Part shown: one piece after another, positions 1 to 8,348 of the stretch
How positions within the stretch are numbered: the first letter of the stretch is position 1
Layout: each line of letters starts with the position of its first letter
Assembly: GCA_023251485.1 (NCBI GenBank)
Contig: JAHEYR010000005.1
Location: 1-43,080, forward strand
DNA from: Bacteroidales bacterium
GTDB taxonomy: Bacteria; Bacteroidota; Bacteroidia; Bacteroidales; Cfx3-03
Length of the DNA: 43,080 nt
Direction of reading: 5' to 3'
The notes under the pieces: model-generated
The model's database searches: none
Told to the model about the DNA's origin: nothing
The model's input: only the letters and a program-made list of their open reading frames with translations
Translations under genes and position numbers: made by a program

Positions 1-2
1 GA

Positions 3-119
3 AAATCAAGAAAATTTCTGGAAGACTATGATATCATAACGATCAAAGGATGTGCAAAAAGGAAGGATACCAGAATAGGATTTGGAGAGTGCATAACTCA
101 AATCTTACCAACCCTTTGA
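3..119 (+). CDS. Possible C-terminal end of an unidentified upstream gene (partial)
   Basis: The third forward frame is open from the window edge to a TGA at 117-119, giving 38 residues ending in ECITQILPTL. The other two forward frames stop within the first 40 bases. Its composition looks protein-like and it ends 34 nt before mntP on the same strand. The piece is too short to assign a family, and it could be a chance open frame. Confidence 0.33.
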   Translation, partial: KSRKFLEDYDIITIKGCAKRKDTRIGFGECITQILPTL

Positions 120-129
120 AAATCTTTTC

Positions 130-137
130 TATCTTTG
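130..137 (+). promoter_or_regulatory. Putative -7 box (TATCTTTG) for mntP
   Basis: TATCTTTG fits the Bacteroidota -7 consensus TAnnTTTG and ends 16 nt before the mntP start codon, the spacing seen at other genes in this window. No good TTTG -33 box is seen at the usual distance. Confidence 0.5.
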
Positions 138-153
138 CATTTTACTTCCTTCT

Positions 154-726
154 ATGAGCTTTATTGAATTTGTCACAATACTTTTAATTGCTATTGGACT
201 CTGTTTTGACTCTTTTGCTGTCTCTGTATCGAGTGGCTTAATGATGAAGCATATCACTTTTTTCAACGCAATGAAAATTGCATTTTCATTAGCTTTCTTT
301 CAGGGTTTAATGCCCTTAGTCGGATGGCTTGCAGGGAAAAGTATCTCGTCGTATTTACTTGATTATGATCATTGGATAGCATTTGGACTACTTACGCTCA
401 TCGGAGTTAGAATGCTTATCGAGAGTCTGAAGCCTGATGAGGAAAAGACATTCAATCCACTCAATATATGGGTTTTGATAACCATGTCGATTGCTACCAG
501 TATTGATGCATTAGTTGTAGGTCTCAGCTTTGCATTTTTGAAAACCGACATCTATACATCCCTGATCATAATTGGATCTGTAACCTTCATAGCTGCTATG
601 CTAGGTATTCTTTTTGGAAAGAAAGCAGGTCACAGACTCGGAAAAAGAATGGAGATATTAGGCGGTATTATCCTAATATTGATTGGATTTAAAATTCTAA
701 TAGAGCATATGTTTTATATGAGTTAG
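154..726 (+). CDS. mntP: Manganese efflux pump MntP
   Basis: This 190-residue protein is almost entirely hydrophobic, with about six membrane segments. It has the two-repeat layout of the MntP (DUF204) family. The paired acidic residues of the repeats are visible: Asp19 in FDSFAVS and Asp118 in SIDALVVG. The family exports Mn2+ across the inner membrane to limit manganese toxicity. The length matches E. coli MntP (about 188). The ATG at 154 lies directly behind a -7 box and begins the first membrane helix, so the start is secure. No yybP-ykoY-type manganese riboswitch was recognised upstream; the leader is very short. Confidence 0.93.
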   Translation: MSFIEFVTILLIAIGLCFDSFAVSVSSGLMMKHITFFNAMKIAFSLAFFQGLMPLVGWLAGKSISSYLLDYDHWIAFGLLTLIGVRMLIESLKPDEEKTFNPLNIWVLITMSIATSIDALVVGLSFAFLKTDIYTSLIIIGSVTFIAAMLGILFGKKAGHRLGKRMEILGGIILILIGFKILIEHMFYMS

Positions 727-791
727 AAAAACATAATGACTTAATCGTAAAAGAAGGGTATCTGATTTTTGTTATGCCGATAAATATCGTT

Positions 792-869
792 CGTCATTCC
801 AAACGAAGAGAGAAATATCCATAAAAGCGATACACTTCTAGAAGATTTCTCCCTTTGCCAGAAAAGACG
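792..869. repeat. Decayed copy of a palindromic intergenic repeat (REP-like)
   Basis: The left part (CGTCATTCC...GAGAGAAATATC) and right part (AGATTTCTCCCTTTGCC...GACGA) line up with the two arms of the intact palindrome at 19274-19347, with several substitutions. It lies between the convergent mntP and pepD genes. Its right end stops about 5 nt from the pepD stop codon, so it could act as a transcript-end hairpin. Confidence 0.6.
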
Positions 870-874
870 ATGCA

Positions 875-2326
875 TTATACCCTCTTCAAAATTTCCAATG
901 TAAAGTCCCAGAATTTCAATACGGATGGTATATTAAGGCGTTCATCAGGTGAATGTGCTCCTTTCATTGTCGGACCGAATGAAATCATATCCATTTCGGG
1001 ATATTTCTCACCAATTAGACCACATTCTAGGCCAGCATGAATGGCCAATACCAATGGATCTACACCAAATAATTCTTTATAGATCCCGTCTGCCAATTTC
1101 AGGATTGGTGACTCTGCATTTGGAGCCCATCCAGGATAACCATCAGAATGATATACAGTTGCTCCAGCGAGTAGGAAAACAGCCTCCACCATTGAAGCAA
1201 TATTCTTCTTTGCCGATTCTACTGAGCTTCGCTGACTCGTTGTGATTTCGATATAGTCGTTCTTCTTTTTTACAGAAGCCAGATTAGTAGAAGTCTCAAC
1301 GAAGTTCTCAATTTCATACGACATCGCAATTACGCCATGAGGACACGCACATAAAGCATTAACGAGCTTAGAAGCATCCTCTTTATTCATAACAACTGAA
1401 GGATGGGTTGTCTTCTCTGCCTTAATAAAGACATCAGAATCCGTAATTTTCAGTTCATATTTAATCTCTGACAGCATTTTATCAATTAACAAATTGAATG
1501 CAGCAATCTGATCATTATGGACTGTTACGATAGCCCACCCCTCTCTGGCAATTGCGTTTCGAAGATTACCAGCATCAATATCCACTAGTTGAACCGCAAA
1601 TTGATTTATCGCAGCCCATAATATTCTCGAGAGTATTTTGACAGAACTGCCCAATCCCTTATTTATATCATCACCGGAATGCCCTCCTTTTAATCCACCA
1701 ACAATAAGCTTAAAAGCTGTGGTATCGGGATTGACAGGTGCTGTAGAATACTTTAGATGAGCGATAGTATCAATTCCTCCGGCACATCCAATAAAGATCT
1801 GTCCTTCGTCTTCAGAATCCAGATTAAGCAGAATCTTACTATCTAAGAAACCAGGTTCCAGATTAAATGCACCGGTCAAACCAGTCTCTTCATCAACAGT
1901 AAACAGACATTCTATCGGACCATGCTCGATATCTGTCGAATCAAGGATGGCTAGTTGTGTTGCAATTCCAATGCCATCATCAGCCCCTAATGTCGTTCCT
2001 TTTGCTTTGATCCAATCACCTTCAACATAAGGGAGAATAGGATCCGTTTCAAAGTTGTGTTTAGAATCGGCGTTTTTCTCACAAACCATATCCATATGGC
2101 TTTGCAAAACGACAGAGCGCTTTTGTTCAAACCCTTTAGAAGCCTGTTTTCTAATCAAGACATTGCCAATTTTATCCACTGCATAAAAAAGAGATCTTTC
2201 TTTTGCAAAATTCACTAAATATTGAGCGATTTGTTCTTCTTTCTTTGAAGGTCTTGGAATCTTGCATATTTCAGCAAAGAAATAAAAAACCTTAGACGGG
2301 TTTAATTGTTGTATTGTTGGAGTCAT
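875..2326 (-). CDS. pepD: Aminoacyl-histidine dipeptidase (Xaa-His, M20 family)
   Basis: This 483-residue cytosolic metallopeptidase is of the M20C/PepD type and hydrolyses dipeptides such as carnosine and other Xaa-His substrates. The two-zinc site is visible: His77 and Asp79 in QSHMDMV, Asp116 in TLGADDG, the catalytic Glu pair in DEETGL (about 146-147), and a C-terminal HSPDERL motif holding the last metal ligand. Length agrees with E. coli PepD (485). The ATG at 2326 lies about 20 nt behind a TAATTTTG box. It is convergent with mntP and divergent from the nitroreductase gene, so it is probably monocistronic. Confidence 0.95.
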   Translation of the reverse strand: MTPTIQQLNPSKVFYFFAEICKIPRPSKKEEQIAQYLVNFAKERSLFYAVDKIGNVLIRKQASKGFEQKRSVVLQSHMDMVCEKNADSKHNFETDPILPYVEGDWIKAKGTTLGADDGIGIATQLAILDSTDIEHGPIECLFTVDEETGLTGAFNLEPGFLDSKILLNLDSEDEGQIFIGCAGGIDTIAHLKYSTAPVNPDTTAFKLIVGGLKGGHSGDDINKGLGSSVKILSRILWAAINQFAVQLVDIDAGNLRNAIAREGWAIVTVHNDQIAAFNLLIDKMLSEIKYELKITDSDVFIKAEKTTHPSVVMNKEDASKLVNALCACPHGVIAMSYEIENFVETSTNLASVKKKNDYIEITTSQRSSVESAKKNIASMVEAVFLLAGATVYHSDGYPGWAPNAESPILKLADGIYKELFGVDPLVLAIHAGLECGLIGEKYPEMDMISFGPTMKGAHSPDERLNIPSVLKFWDFTLEILKRV

Positions 2327-2345
2327 TTTATGAATAGTTTAAGCA

Positions 2346-2353
2346 CAAAATTA
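2346..2353 (-). promoter_or_regulatory. Putative -7 box (TAATTTTG) for pepD
   Basis: On the reverse strand this reads TAATTTTG, a full match to TAnnTTTG, ending 19 nt before the pepD start. The -33 region is weak. Confidence 0.5.
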
Positions 2354-2418
2354 AAGATATTAAAACAATTTGTTACTTTACTTGTAAATATTTATGAACC
2401 AATTTTAAATGTAAGGAT

Positions 2419-3039
2419 ATGGAGTTAAAACATACTATTGAAAAAAGAATGAGCATCCGAAGCTTTACAAATGAAGCAGTTGATGAATCGGATTTAAAGG
2501 AGATGGTCCGGAGGGCAGGATTGGCCCCAACATTAAATAATTCACAGCCATGGAAGTTCATCGCCGTTACCAATAAATCGAAGTTAAAAGAGATGGCCGA
2601 AGTAGTCATTGCTAAGCTATCTGATTTGCCACTTAAATTAGATGACATTGGTCAGAAAAAACTTTTAACCAAAATAGAGTGGTATTCCACTTTTTTTGAA
2701 AATGCGCCTTCATTGATTGCATTAGTCATGAAGCCACATGAAACTGATTTAGATAAAAGTGTCAATCTTACTCACGACGAAATTATCCAGCTCAGGAATT
2801 ATCCAGACCTGCAAAGTGCAGGAGCTGCTACCCAAAACATTTTACTATCAGCAGTTGATCTCGGATATGGTGCTTGTTGGCTAAGCGGTCCAATGATAGC
2901 AAAGGAGGAATTACAGAAATATCTTAAAGTAGAATCGCCATGGCATCTTATTTCATTTGTGGCTATCGGAAAGCCATTCGGCTATCCTAAGCGTCCATCT
3001 AAAAAGAATATTGACGAAATCTTCACATTAATCCGTTAA
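2419..3039 (+). CDS. Nitroreductase family oxidoreductase
   Basis: This 206-residue protein is of the FMN-dependent nitroreductase fold. The N-terminal MSIRSF and the NNSQPWKF segment (about 40-48) fit the flavin-phosphate and isoalloxazine contacts of the family. The YGACWLSGP segment fits the second FMN region. The members reduce nitro groups, quinones or flavins with NAD(P)H; the true substrate cannot be read from sequence. The ATG at 2419 is preceded by an A-rich stretch but no convincing -7 box. A short hairpin follows the stop codon. Confidence 0.88.
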   Translation: MELKHTIEKRMSIRSFTNEAVDESDLKEMVRRAGLAPTLNNSQPWKFIAVTNKSKLKEMAEVVIAKLSDLPLKLDDIGQKKLLTKIEWYSTFFENAPSLIALVMKPHETDLDKSVNLTHDEIIQLRNYPDLQSAGAATQNILLSAVDLGYGACWLSGPMIAKEELQKYLKVESPWHLISFVAIGKPFGYPKRPSKKNIDEIFTLIR

Positions 3040-3040
3040 T

Positions 3041-3056
3041 GGCTAAACATTTAGCC
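3041..3056 (+). terminator. Short hairpin after the nitroreductase gene
   Basis: GGCTAAACATTTAGCC is a perfect 7-bp palindrome one base after the stop codon, followed by TTTA. The stem is short and the T-tract poor, so it may be a weak terminator. The same 7-bp arm forms the inner part of the strong terminator at 27395-27442. Confidence 0.4.
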
Positions 3057-3176
3057 TTTAAAAGCAACAAAGTAAATCTATATTTTAATCCTATGTAGTC
3101 AGCTTATTAGGAAAGCATTCCTATAAGAGAGAAGGTATGCCATTACTATTTGTAACTAAACCGTGATTATTTAAAA

Positions 3177-3827
3177 TCAAACACTTTTTAGTTTCTTAAT
3201 GGTATCCTGTGGATCAGCTGATCCAAAGACAGAACTTCCTGCTACCAATACATTAACACCAGCATCAAACAGAATCTTTGCGTTGTCCAAACCAACACCT
3301 CCATCTACTTCAATCAGGGCGTTAGATCCTGTCCGATCAATCATATCTCGTAGTCGGCTAATCTTAGAGATACTCTCTTTGATAAAAGATTGCCCCCCGA
3401 ATCCTGGATTTACACTCATGATCAAGATAAGATCAGCATCGGTAATAATCTCCTCCAACAGATGAATAGGGGTATGAGGATTCAGCGCGATACCCGCTTT
3501 CATGCCTAAACTATGAATCGTTTGAATATCTTTATGAAGATGAGGACAGGCTTCGTAATGAACCGTAAGAATATCAGCACCTGCGGATTTAAAGTCATTA
3601 AAGTATTTACCGGGTTCTACTATCATCAAATGCACATCCAATGGCTTTTCAGCAATCGTCTTGACAGCTTTGATTATTGGCATGCCAAAAGAAATATTCG
3701 GAACAAACCGACCATCCATAACATCAACATGAATCCAGTCGGCGTCGCTTTTATTCAGCAATTCAATGTCAACACCTAATTTAAGAAAATTTGAAGCCAG
3801 TATGGAGGGAGCGATAAGACGTTTCAT
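3177..3827 (-). CDS. rpe: Ribulose-phosphate 3-epimerase
   Basis: This enzyme interconverts ribulose 5-phosphate and xylulose 5-phosphate in the pentose phosphate pathway. The TIM-barrel markers are present: His33 and Asp35 in HVDVMDG, His66 in DVHLMI, the phosphate loop NPGFGGQ (about 140-146), and the catalytic Asp175 in EVDGGVG. The ORF track extends to 3887, but its first 20 codons run through the rpoD terminator and a -7 box. The start MKRLIAPS at 3827 gives 216 residues, the normal family length. It is transcribed from its own promoter just after the rpoD terminator. Confidence 0.96.
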   Translation of the reverse strand: MKRLIAPSILASNFLKLGVDIELLNKSDADWIHVDVMDGRFVPNISFGMPIIKAVKTIAEKPLDVHLMIVEPGKYFNDFKSAGADILTVHYEACPHLHKDIQTIHSLGMKAGIALNPHTPIHLLEEIITDADLILIMSVNPGFGGQSFIKESISKISRLRDMIDRTGSNALIEVDGGVGLDNAKILFDAGVNVLVAGSSVFGSADPQDTIKKLKSV

Positions 3828-3844
3828 TCTCAATTTTTTATTTA

Positions 3845-3852
3845 CAAAAGTA
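3845..3852 (-). promoter_or_regulatory. Putative -7 box (TACTTTTG) for rpe
   Basis: The reverse strand reads TACTTTTG, a full TAnnTTTG match, ending 17 nt before the corrected rpe start. It touches the T-tract of the rpoD terminator, so any upstream element would have to lie inside the terminator stem. Confidence 0.55.
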
Positions 3853-3884
3853 AAAAAAAAGTCCAGGCTTTTGACCTGGACTTT
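3852..3884 (-). terminator. Rho-independent terminator of rpoD
   Basis: On the reverse strand AAAGTCCAGG and CCTGGACTTT form a perfect 10-bp stem with a 7-nt loop, followed by an uninterrupted run of T. It begins 5 nt after the sigma-factor stop codon. Confidence 0.93.
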
Positions 3885-3889
3885 CATTG

Positions 3890-4753
3890 TTATCCTAAAT
3901 AAGATTGTAGAATTTTGCTTCGGGATGTGTTTTTAAGTCGCCGGATGGCTTTCTCTTTAATTTGCCTCACACGTTCACGCGTCAGGTCAAACTTTTCACC
4001 AATCTCTTCAAGTGTCATTGGGTGACTACCATTCAGTCCGAAATAAAAACGAATGACTTCAGATTCCCTTGGAGTGAGCGTTGATATTGCACGTTCTATC
4101 TCTTTTTTCAGTGATTCATAAATCAAACCACTTTCAGGAGTAGGGATATCATCCGAACGCAAAACATCATATAAGTTATTATCTTCATCTTGCATTAGAG
4201 GAGCATCCATCGAAACGTGACGACCTGAATTTCTGAGTGAATCTTTAACCTCAGTTTCGGTAATCTCCAACATTTCTGCTATCTCGTCAAAATTAGGCTC
4301 TCTCTCGTATTCTTGTTCAAGTTTGGCGTATGCCTTATTTATTTTATTGATTGCACCAATTTTATTTAACGGGAGCCTTACAATCCTGGATTGCTCAGCT
4401 AAAGCCTGAAGAATTGATTGGCGAATCCACCAAACAGCATATGAAATAAACTTAAACCCACGTGTTTCATCAAATCGTTGGGCAGCTTTAATTAAGCCTA
4501 AATTACCTTCATTAATTAAATCAGGGAGGCTTAATCCCTGATTTTGATATTGTTTAGAAACAGAAACTACGAATCTGAGATTTGCTTTAGTAAGTTTTTC
4601 AAGAGCAGCTCTATCTCCTTGCCTAATACGCTGCGCTAATGACACTTCCTCTTCTGCAGAAATAAGATCTACTTTTCCTATTTCCTGAAGATATTTGTCA
4701 AGCGAAGCGGTTTCCCTATTCGTAACCTGCTTTGATATCTTTAATTGCCTCAT
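3890..4753 (-). CDS. rpoD: Primary sigma factor RpoD/SigA (short Bacteroidota form)
   Basis: This 287-residue sigma-70 factor directs RNA polymerase to housekeeping promoters. Region 1.2 starts near residue 15 ([10 protein letters not shown]). Region 2 (about 55-125) contains [13 protein letters not shown] and the -10 recognition segment [11 protein letters not shown]. Region 3 covers about 135-200, and region 4 has the helix-turn-helix [20 protein letters not shown] (about 245-270). Region 1.1 is absent, as is usual for the Bacteroidota housekeeping factor that reads TAnnTTTG/TTTG promoters. It lies 65 nt downstream of pnp on the same strand, with a hairpin between them. Confidence 0.95.
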   Translation of the reverse strand: MRQLKISKQVTNRETASLDKYLQEIGKVDLISAEEEVSLAQRIRQGDRAALEKLTKANLRFVVSVSKQYQNQGLSLPDLINEGNLGLIKAAQRFDETRGFKFISYAVWWIRQSILQALAEQSRIVRLPLNKIGAINKINKAYAKLEQEYEREPNFDEIAEMLEITETEVKDSLRNSGRHVSMDAPLMQDEDNNLYDVLRSDDIPTPESGLIYESLKKEIERAISTLTPRESEVIRFYFGLNGSHPMTLEEIGEKFDLTRERVRQIKEKAIRRLKNTSRSKILQSYLG

Positions 4754-4773
4754 AAAAAGTTTAGAAAGTTGAA

Positions 4774-4799
4774 TCGGGCTTACGATAAAGAAAGCCCGA
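4774..4799 (-). terminator. Hairpin between pnp and rpoD
   Basis: TCGGGCTT and AAGCCCGA form a perfect 8-bp stem with a 10-nt loop, 19 nt after the pnp stop codon. Downstream on the reverse strand is pyrimidine-rich but has no clean T-run, so termination may be partial and allow read-through into rpoD. Confidence 0.6.
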
Positions 4800-4818
4800 G
4801 GAGAATGAACAAAATTGA

Positions 4819-6945
4819 TTAATTGGTATCTGGTTTAGGTAATAAAACCTTTCTTGATAATTTCAACTTACCAGTCTTACTATCAATTTCAATCAATTTT
4901 ACATCAATTTGATCGCCCACTTTCAATACACTTTCAACATCTTTAAGACGTGTCCAATCAATTTCAGAGATATGCAGTAACCCGTCTTTTCCAGGTAAGA
5001 TTTCTACAAAGGCACCAAAAGCTGTAATATTTTTAACGGTTCCCTTATAAACTTCCCCTACTTCAGGTAAGGCTACGATTCTTCTGATTCTTTCTTTAAC
5101 AGCGTCGATAGATTCTTTATTATTTGAAACGATATCAATAATACCGAACTCACCTTCTTCAACAATTACAATTGTAGAATTAGTTTCACGCTGCATTTCT
5201 TGAATTACCTTTCCGCCTGGTCCTATAACAGCACCAATAAATTCGCGAGGAATCACAACCTTTACAATTCTTGGAACGTGAGGTTTGTAATCTTCACGAG
5301 GTGTACTGATTGTTTCTTCCAGTTTTCCCAGAATATGTAATCTTCCTCTACGAGCTTGCTCTAATGCTTCAGATAAAACCTCAAAAGAAAGACCATCAAC
5401 TTTTATATCCATTCGGCAAGCAGTAATACCATCACGTGTACCACATACTTTAAAGTCCATATCGCCTAAATGATCTTCATCACCAAGGATATCTGATAAA
5501 ACAGCATATCTTCCGGTTGCATTGTCAGAAATTAATCCCATTGCAATTCCAGAAACCGGTTTAATCATTTTCACGCCGGCATCCATCAGTGCAAGTGTAC
5601 CTGCACAAACCGTAGCCATAGAAGACGATCCGTTAGATTCAAGAATATCAGAAACGATACGAATAGTGTATGGATTAACATCTGGTCCCGGAATCATTGG
5701 TTTCAAAGCACGCATTGCTAAATTACCATGACCTATTTCGCGGCGACTGATGCCACTCATGCGTTTCACCTCTCCGGTTGAAAAAGGAGGGAAATTATAA
5801 TGCAGGATGAAATTAACTTTGCCTTCAAACATTGGAAGGTCTATCGTTTGTTCATCAAGTTTTGTTCCGAGCGTAACTGTAGTAAGCGATTGGGTTTCAC
5901 CACGCGTAAAGATAGCAGAACCATGTGCCATTGGCAGATAGTCAATCTCACACCAAATAGGTCTGATTTCATCCAACTTTCTTCCATCCAGACGTTGTCT
6001 GTTAGTCAAAACAACTTCGCGAACTATTTCCCATTCAACATCATGAAAATAACGACTGATTAAAGGAGCTTTTGCTTTCCGGTCTTCTTCAGACAATGTT
6101 TCAATAAACTCTGCCTTTATCGCATCAAATGCATCACTTCTTTCATGTTTTGCTGAAGCGTTAGCTGCAACAGCCCAAATTTTATCAGCACAAAAGTCTT
6201 TTACTGCTTTACGAAGATCTTCATCATTCAGTTCATGGCAGTATGTCCTTTTCACTTTTGATTTCTCAACCAATTCAGCTAGGTCAATCTGAGCCTGACA
6301 TTGAATGCGGATCGCATCGTGAGCAGCTTTCAAAGCATCAATCATATCCGCTTCCGAAACTTCTTTCATCTCGCCTTCAACCATCATGATATTGTCCATA
6401 GATGCACCGACCATCATGTCGATATCCGCATTGTCTGTATCAGATTTAGAAGGATTGATGATAAACTTTCCACCAGTTCTAACAACTCTAACTTCAGAGA
6501 TAGGACCGTTAAAAGGGATATCAGAAACAGCAATGGCTGCAGATGCGGCTAAACAAGCCAAAGCATCCGGCATAACATCGTTGTCAGCTGAGATGAGCGT
6601 AATAATAACTTGAATTTCTGCGTGAAAATCAGAAGGGAATAAAGGTCTTAACGCACGATCTATTAATCGAGCTGTAAGAACTTCATGATCAGATGGTTTT
6701 GCTTCGCGTTTAAAAAAGCCCCCAGGAAATTTTCCTGCAGCTGCATATCTTTCGCGATACTCAACAGAAAGAGGAAGAAAATCCACATTCTCTGCTGCAT
6801 TTTTATTTGCTACTACCGTAGCAAGCAACATTGTATCGCCCATCCTAACAACAGCGGAACCATCAGCTTGTTTTGCAAGCTTACCTGTTTCAATAGAGAT
6901 GGTTCTTCCATCACCTAAGTCAAATGTTTTTGTAATGCCTATCAT
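4819..6945 (-). CDS. pnp: Polyribonucleotide nucleotidyltransferase (PNPase)
   Basis: This 708-residue enzyme degrades RNA 3' to 5' by phosphorolysis and is part of mRNA turnover. Domain order is normal: first RNase PH fold (about 10-140, with [14 protein letters not shown]), the all-alpha linker, second RNase PH fold (about 310-510), KH domain (about 555-615, [12 protein letters not shown]) and C-terminal S1 domain (about 620-690, [15 protein letters not shown]). The start [11 protein letters not shown] gives the usual length. It follows rpsO on the same strand, the conserved rpsO-pnp order, but a strong terminator separates them and pnp has its own -7 box. Confidence 0.98.
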   Translation of the reverse strand: MIGITKTFDLGDGRTISIETGKLAKQADGSAVVRMGDTMLLATVVANKNAAENVDFLPLSVEYRERYAAAGKFPGGFFKREAKPSDHEVLTARLIDRALRPLFPSDFHAEIQVIITLISADNDVMPDALACLAASAAIAVSDIPFNGPISEVRVVRTGGKFIINPSKSDTDNADIDMMVGASMDNIMMVEGEMKEVSEADMIDALKAAHDAIRIQCQAQIDLAELVEKSKVKRTYCHELNDEDLRKAVKDFCADKIWAVAANASAKHERSDAFDAIKAEFIETLSEEDRKAKAPLISRYFHDVEWEIVREVVLTNRQRLDGRKLDEIRPIWCEIDYLPMAHGSAIFTRGETQSLTTVTLGTKLDEQTIDLPMFEGKVNFILHYNFPPFSTGEVKRMSGISRREIGHGNLAMRALKPMIPGPDVNPYTIRIVSDILESNGSSSMATVCAGTLALMDAGVKMIKPVSGIAMGLISDNATGRYAVLSDILGDEDHLGDMDFKVCGTRDGITACRMDIKVDGLSFEVLSEALEQARRGRLHILGKLEETISTPREDYKPHVPRIVKVVIPREFIGAVIGPGGKVIQEMQRETNSTIVIVEEGEFGIIDIVSNNKESIDAVKERIRRIVALPEVGEVYKGTVKNITAFGAFVEILPGKDGLLHISEIDWTRLKDVESVLKVGDQIDVKLIEIDSKTGKLKLSRKVLLPKPDTN

Positions 6946-6987
6946 AATAATGATGCTTATTATTTAATTGTATCAGGTGTTTTATAT

Positions 6988-6995
6988 CAAAAATA
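6988..6995 (-). promoter_or_regulatory. Putative -7 box (TATTTTTG) for pnp
   Basis: The reverse strand reads TATTTTTG, a full TAnnTTTG match, 42 nt before the pnp start and downstream of the rpsO terminator. Confidence 0.5.
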
Positions 6996-7067
6996 AATAA
7001 CCAATAAACAAATAATGACTGATTTTCAGAAAGTTACCCTAAGAGAAAAATCATTTTCCATTAATAC

Positions 7068-7098
7068 AAAAAAAGGCAATTAACCAATTGCCTTTTTT
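7068..7098 (-). terminator. Rho-independent terminator of rpsO
   Basis: AAGGCAATT and AATTGCCTT form a perfect stem with loop AACC (GGTT on the reverse strand), flanked by A and T runs so that it is symmetric. It lies 23 nt after the rpsO stop codon. Confidence 0.92.
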
Positions 7099-7121
7099 GC
7101 ACTAAATGTCTTTTTAGCGTA

Positions 7122-7391
7122 TTACTTTCTGAGACCCAATTGCTTGATAATCTCTCTGTAGCGACTAATTTCTTTGTGATGAAGGTAGTCCAGCAATTTA
7201 CGACGCTTTCCTACCAGAAGAACAAGCGAACGTTGTGTAACTTTATCCTTCTTGTTTGCTTTCAGGTGTTCGGTTAAGTGCTTGATTCTAAAGGTAAACA
7301 AGGCTATTTGCCCTTCTGAAGAACCAGTGTCGATATCCGACTTACCATACTGCTGGAAGATGTCTTTCTTAGTTTCTGATGTCAGGTACAT
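7122..7391 (-). CDS. rpsO: 30S ribosomal protein S15
   Basis: S15 is a primary 16S rRNA-binding protein of the small subunit. The GSSEGQIALFTFRIKHLTEHL segment and the basic C-terminal GKRRKLLDYLHHKE are typical S15 sequences. The ORF track starts at a TTG (7397), but the ATG two codons on (MYLTSETKK) gives 89 residues, the universal S15 length. A full promoter lies 35 nt upstream. Divergent genes follow to the right and pnp to the left. Confidence 0.97.
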   Translation of the reverse strand: MYLTSETKKDIFQQYGKSDIDTGSSEGQIALFTFRIKHLTEHLKANKKDKVTQRSLVLLVGKRRKLLDYLHHKEISRYREIIKQLGLRK

Positions 7392-7425
7392 TGTCAATTC
7401 TTTTATAATCGTGATTTAAGGGCTG

Positions 7426-7456
7426 CAAAATTAGTACAAATTTTCGAAAAACCAAA
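7426..7456 (-). promoter_or_regulatory. Two-part Bacteroidota promoter of rpsO
   Basis: The reverse strand reads TTTG (7456-7453), a 19-bp gap, then TAATTTTG (7433-7426). Both boxes match the -33/-7 consensus, making it one of the best promoters in the window. The implied leader is about 30 nt. Confidence 0.75.
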
Positions 7457-7566
7457 CCCCTGAGTTTTTTAAAAATTTATTTCTGCAAAAATAACTAAAA
7501 TTCTAAAACAAATCAGCTTTTTCTTGAATTAAACGCTGGTTATTTTAAAATATTATTGAAACGGTC

Positions 7567-7758
7567 CTAAACTGAAGCTGTATCCCGTTTATTCTCAAGC
7601 CTATTATGAACTTTGAGGGTCATTCTTAGCACCTTTTGGAGTATTTGCTGCTTATATCTACTTTTACAGATTATTTCTAACAAAGAAACGATAGCTACAC
7701 AACAAATAATGGAAGAGAGAATACTGATTAAGATTCTCCAAAAATATTCACTGTTCAT
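7567..7758 (-). CDS. Small putative membrane protein, function unknown
   Basis: This 63-codon frame starts at ATG 7758; the ORF track's longer start is a TTG. Residues about 7-30 (WRILISILSSIICCVAIVSLL) make one hydrophobic segment. The rest is basic, so the likely topology is a single-pass protein with a cytoplasmic tail. It is divergent from idi, with 48 nt between the starts. No family is recognised and no clear promoter is seen. It may be a spurious frame. Confidence 0.3.
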   Translation of the reverse strand: MNSEYFWRILISILSSIICCVAIVSLLEIICKSRYKQQILQKVLRMTLKVHNRLENKRDTASV

Positions 7759-7806
7759 AAAGGATTTTATACTAAACAAAATTTTAATTTAATTGGTTTA
7801 ATCATA

Positions 7807-8331
7807 ATGAGTGAAGAAAAAGTAATACTTGTAGATCAGGATGACAACCAAATCGGGATCATGGAAAAGATGGCAGCACATCAGGATGGAGGTAGCCTGC
7901 ATCGTGCTTTTTCTGTATTCCTATTTAACAAAGAAAATCAACTACTTCTTCAAAGAAGAGCGCTATCAAAATATCATTCCGGAGGACTTTGGACAAATAC
8001 CTGTTGCAGTCATCCAAGGCCGGGCGAATCAATTCTTGAAGCAGGAACACGACGATTGAAAGAGGAACTGGGAATAACGTGTAAACTTGAAGAATACTTC
8101 TCGTTCACATACAAAGCAAATTTAGACAACGAACTCACCGAGTACGAATTTGATCACGTACTGATAGGAGACTTCGCAGGAGATATGGCCTTAAATTATG
8201 ATGAGGTTGATAGCATAAAATGGCTAACACTGGCAGATATAAAAAAGCTGATGATTGAACGCCCAGATGACTTTACAGTTTGGTTCAAAATAGCATTTGA
8301 CCAGGTTGAACAACACCAGTTGATCAGATAA
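7807..8331 (+). CDS. idi: Isopentenyl-diphosphate delta-isomerase, type I
   Basis: This 174-residue Nudix-fold enzyme converts isopentenyl diphosphate to dimethylallyl diphosphate for isoprenoid synthesis. Catalytic Cys is in NTCCSHPRPGE (about 65-73), the Nudix-like helix is EAGTRRLKEELGI (78-90), and the acidic catalytic pair lies in ELTEYEFDH (about 109-117). Length and motif spacing match E. coli Idi (182). It is alone on its strand and convergent with the ybdG-like gene, with 17 nt between their stop codons and no hairpin visible there. Confidence 0.95.
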   Translation: MSEEKVILVDQDDNQIGIMEKMAAHQDGGSLHRAFSVFLFNKENQLLLQRRALSKYHSGGLWTNTCCSHPRPGESILEAGTRRLKEELGITCKLEEYFSFTYKANLDNELTEYEFDHVLIGDFAGDMALNYDEVDSIKWLTLADIKKLMIERPDDFTVWFKIAFDQVEQHQLIR

Positions 8332-8348
8332 CTTTAAGCAACAGAATC

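Noticed and set aside
855-1245. Forward ORFs of 61 and 98 aa opposite pepD
   Set aside because: Both are shadows of the pepD coding strand and partly of the REP-like repeat; no start signals.
3828-3887. 20-residue N-terminal extension of rpe in the ORF track
   Set aside because: It is translated from the rpoD terminator and the rpe -7 box, and the family length fits the internal start.
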